64,000 bases of DNA, from the NCBI GenBank assembly GCA_039026555.1, contig JBCCMB010000001.1:42384-106383 (forward strand). The letters are read 5' to 3'. This document shows, one piece after another, positions 62,159 through 64,000 of this stretch. The position numbers were made by a program, and so were the translations under genes. The DNA comes from JBCCMB01 sp039026555. Its GTDB lineage: Bacteria > Pseudomonadota > Alphaproteobacteria > Caulobacterales > Hyphomonadaceae. The notes under the pieces are model-generated. The model was not told where the DNA came from. It saw nothing but the letters and a program-made list of their open reading frames with translations, and did not search any database. Every line of letters starts with the position of its first letter. Position 1 is the first letter of the stretch.

Positions 62159-63721
62159 CTAGCTTTTCACCTGGTGGACGCCCCAGGGATTTGAGTCCTG
62201 AAGCGGGGCCGGCAGAAGCTCCTGTGAGAAATTTTGATAGGCGATCGGCCGTAAAAAGCGCTGGATCGCCAATGGCCCCACAGATGTCGTACGACCGTCC
62301 GAACTTGATGGATAGGGACCGCCATGGACAATCGCAGCGTTCACTTCAACACCGGTGGGCCAGCCGTTTGCGACGATACGGCCAGCCTTGCGCTCCAAAA
62401 TAGGCAGCAGGTCTCGACACTGTTCTATGTCTGAAGCGTCGTAATGCACAGACGCCGTGAGCTGACCTTCAAGCCCTTTTGCAAATGCAAGCATCTCCTG
62501 AGTGTCCGTGCATTTCACCATAACGGATGATGATCCAAAATTCTCTTCCAAGATATCCGGATAGTCGGAGACGTCACGGGCGGCGATGGTCAAAATCGTT
62601 GGAATGCAATCATTCTGCGTTTCGCCGGCTTGGCCGCGCGCCAAAACTTCAACGGCTTGATGTTGCGTCAACCGCTCTAGGTTATGTGCATAGCTGTCAT
62701 GAATTCCAGGCGTGAGCATGGTTTGCCCCGTTTGGCGCGGAATCTCTGACGCGAGCTGTTCTAAGAAACGCTTAGACGCGGGGCCGTCAATAAACACGAC
62801 TATACCCGGATTGGTGCAGAATTGTCCGGCGCTCATCGTTACGGAGCCGACAAAACCATTTGCGATGTCTTCGGACCGCGCCTCAAGCGCGCCGGGCATT
62901 AAAAACACCGGGTTCGTACTGCCCATTTCTGCGTGGACGGGGATCGGCGACTTGCGCGCATTCGCGATCTTCATTAGCGCCGTTCCGCCCCTCAAAGATC
63001 CGGTGAACCCGACCGATTGAATGGCTTTATTCGCGACGAGCGCGCCGCCGATCTCAATGCCGGCGTCCATCAGAAGCGAGAATGTCCCAGAGTCTAACCC
63101 TTCCGAACGGATCGCGTTTTGGATCGCGCGGGCGACTAATTCCGACGTTCCGGGATGCGCTGGGTGACCTTTCACAACGACCGGGCACCCGGCCGCCAAT
63201 GCAGAGGCGGTATCGCCGCCGGCGACGGAATAGGCGAGGGGAAAATTGCTCGCGCCAAACACGGCGACCGGACCGACGCCGACGAATTGGCGCCTCAAAT
63301 CGGGCCGCGGCGCCGGCAGCCGCGATGTGTCGGCTGGCACGATTTGCGCGTCCATCCAAGCTCCATCCCGCAGTAAGTTGGCGAATAACCGAAGCTGCAA
63401 AACTGTTCGATTGCGTTCGCCTTCGATCCGCGCGTAGGGCAGTCCCGTTTCCAGCGACGCTTGATCGATCAATTCATCGCCAAGCGCTTCAATCTCCTCC
63501 GCGATCCGGTCGAGAAATTTCGCCCGCGTTTCGGGCGCAAGGCGCGAATAGGTGTGAAACGCGTCCTCAGCGAGCGCGCAGGCGGTCTCAACATCCTCCA
63601 AAGATGAGGAATGATAGACCGGTCCGATTTCTTTTCCCGTCCGTGGGTCAAGCGCGCGAAACGTCTCGCCCTCGCCGGACAATTCCTCCACGCCTATAAA
63701 ATAACGCCCCATCGCGGACAT
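62159..63721 (-). CDS. Aldehyde dehydrogenase, 2-oxoglutarate-semialdehyde dehydrogenase type
   Basis: 520 residues from ATG 63721 (GGAG 7 nt upstream). FGASNFPLAYSVAGGDTASALAAGCPVVVKGHP, VGFTGSLRGGTAL, catalytic Glu in VHAEMGSTNPVF and Cys in SAGQFCTNPG are as in the KGSADH subgroup, which oxidises 2-oxoglutarate semialdehyde. The true substrate here may be a ring-derived semialdehyde. First gene of the leftward unit with mhpB. Confidence 0.9.
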   Translation of the reverse strand: MSAMGRYFIGVEELSGEGETFRALDPRTGKEIGPVYHSSSLEDVETACALAEDAFHTYSRLAPETRAKFLDRIAEEIEALGDELIDQASLETGLPYARIEGERNRTVLQLRLFANLLRDGAWMDAQIVPADTSRLPAPRPDLRRQFVGVGPVAVFGASNFPLAYSVAGGDTASALAAGCPVVVKGHPAHPGTSELVARAIQNAIRSEGLDSGTFSLLMDAGIEIGGALVANKAIQSVGFTGSLRGGTALMKIANARKSPIPVHAEMGSTNPVFLMPGALEARSEDIANGFVGSVTMSAGQFCTNPGIVVFIDGPASKRFLEQLASEIPRQTGQTMLTPGIHDSYAHNLERLTQHQAVEVLARGQAGETQNDCIPTILTIAARDVSDYPDILEENFGSSSVMVKCTDTQEMLAFAKGLEGQLTASVHYDASDIEQCRDLLPILERKAGRIVANGWPTGVEVNAAIVHGGPYPSSSDGRTTSVGPLAIQRFLRPIAYQNFSQELLPAPLQDSNPWGVHQVKS

Positions 63722-63782
63722 TTTGCATCTCCGTTGCGTTGCTGATTCTGCGTTTAACACCCACCGGACGCCGTCGCAGATA

Positions 63783-63800
63783 TACTCTTTTTGTAGAGTA
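63783..63800. promoter_or_regulatory. Inverted repeat upstream of the aldehyde dehydrogenase gene
   Basis: TACTCT (63783-63788), 6-nt spacer TTTTGT, AGAGTA (63795-63800): a perfect 6-bp inverted repeat 62 bp before the dehydrogenase start. The T-rich spacer resembles that of the repeat at 60291-60307, but the arms differ, so a shared regulator is only possible. Confidence 0.45.
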
Positions 63801-63840
63801 CAAAGCCGCCAATCGTCTCTGAAGGAAAGGACGGCGTTTG

Positions 63841-63999
63841 TTGAGTGAACAACTCCAGCAATGTGTGGAGCGGTCTAAACCGACAAATTGCTCGATATCG
63901 ACCTATGTCGACCAGGTTCCGATCAAGCGCGACTACGCAAGCTGGCGTCGGGAACAGACCATCTTTGCCTTGACGAGCAGGGTCGATCCAAGTCTGTAA
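63841..63999 (+). CDS. Small ORF at the right edge (52 residues), unknown
   Basis: TTG start preceded by GAAGGAAAGGA; reads MSEQLQQCVERSKPTN and ends at TAA 63997-63999. No domain is recognised. It may be a real small gene, or the first part of a gene interrupted by an early stop. Confidence 0.25.
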   Translation: MSEQLQQCVERSKPTNCSISTYVDQVPIKRDYASWRREQTIFALTSRVDPSL

Positions 64000-64000
64000 G

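Noticed and set aside
1..64000. CRISPR arrays, rRNA genes, a complete tRNA, or a reverse transcriptase.
   Set aside because: No regularly spaced repeats, no rRNA-like stretches, no full cloverleaf and no reverse transcriptase motif were seen. Reading by eye can miss short or diverged cases.

Overview
The window reads as chromosomal DNA of an alphaproteobacterium. It is GC-rich by eye, and it carries a Trb-type conjugation operon, a partial tRNA-His with the usual alphaproteobacterial anticodon arm, a dTDP-rhamnose operon and aromatic catabolism genes of alphaproteobacterial flavour. Order and genus cannot be fixed from the sequence alone.

Positions 1 to about 35,400 are an accessory region. 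At the left edge is the N-terminal half of a LuxR-type autoinducer-binding regulator, then a decayed IS3-family element. From 2,122 to 18,382 lies a divergent conflict-type gene cluster. The leftward arm encodes a Tat-exported peptidoglycan-binding protein, a membrane-anchored FHA-trypsin protein (apparently starting at a CTG) and a TPR protein ending in a dead kinase C-lobe. The rightward arm encodes a membrane-anchored FGE/C-type-lectin protein, a TIR protein with an STAND-like second region, a MoxR AAA+ ATPase and a 2,240-residue multidomain membrane protein (WD40 array, degenerate vWA, membrane helices, caspase-like domain lacking its His, FGE/C-type-lectin domain). The two FGE genes end in 69-bp segments whose differences have the signature of adenine-directed mutagenesis by a diversity-generating retroelement (DGR). 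No reverse transcriptase or template repeat is visible in the window, so the retroelement would have to act from elsewhere. A TIR-WD40 gene (19,031-21,922, minus) follows after a transposase remnant.

Positions 22,265 to 33,935 hold a complete-looking conjugation module in the order traG, RHH gene, trbB-C-D-E-J-L-F-G-I, AlpA-like regulator. A ParDE toxin-antitoxin pair comes next, then a cluster of 12-bp repeats, a tRNA-His 3' fragment that looks like an attachment site, and a broken relaxase. The simplest reading is an integrative conjugative element whose right end is near 35.0 kb, whose left end is outside the window, and whose cargo includes the conflict cluster.

From 35,753 the content becomes core-like: rfbBACD and UDP-glucuronate decarboxylase (surface sugars); an iron(III) ABC transporter with a Fur-box-like site, a PiuC-like hydroxylase and an acidic-repeat lipoprotein; and a TetR regulator with a perfect palindromic operator. 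From 47 to 54 kb is a hydroxyquinol/3-oxoadipate route: flavin hydroxylase, hydroxyquinol-type ring cleavage, maleylacetate reductase, then PcaIJ and PcaF to acetyl-CoA and succinyl-CoA. Then come molybdenum cofactor genes (moeA, mobA) with a 7Fe ferredoxin between them, and a second catabolic group (TPP enzyme, SDR, NIPSNAP, IclR regulator, MhpB-like extradiol dioxygenase, aldehyde dehydrogenase) whose substrate cannot be named.
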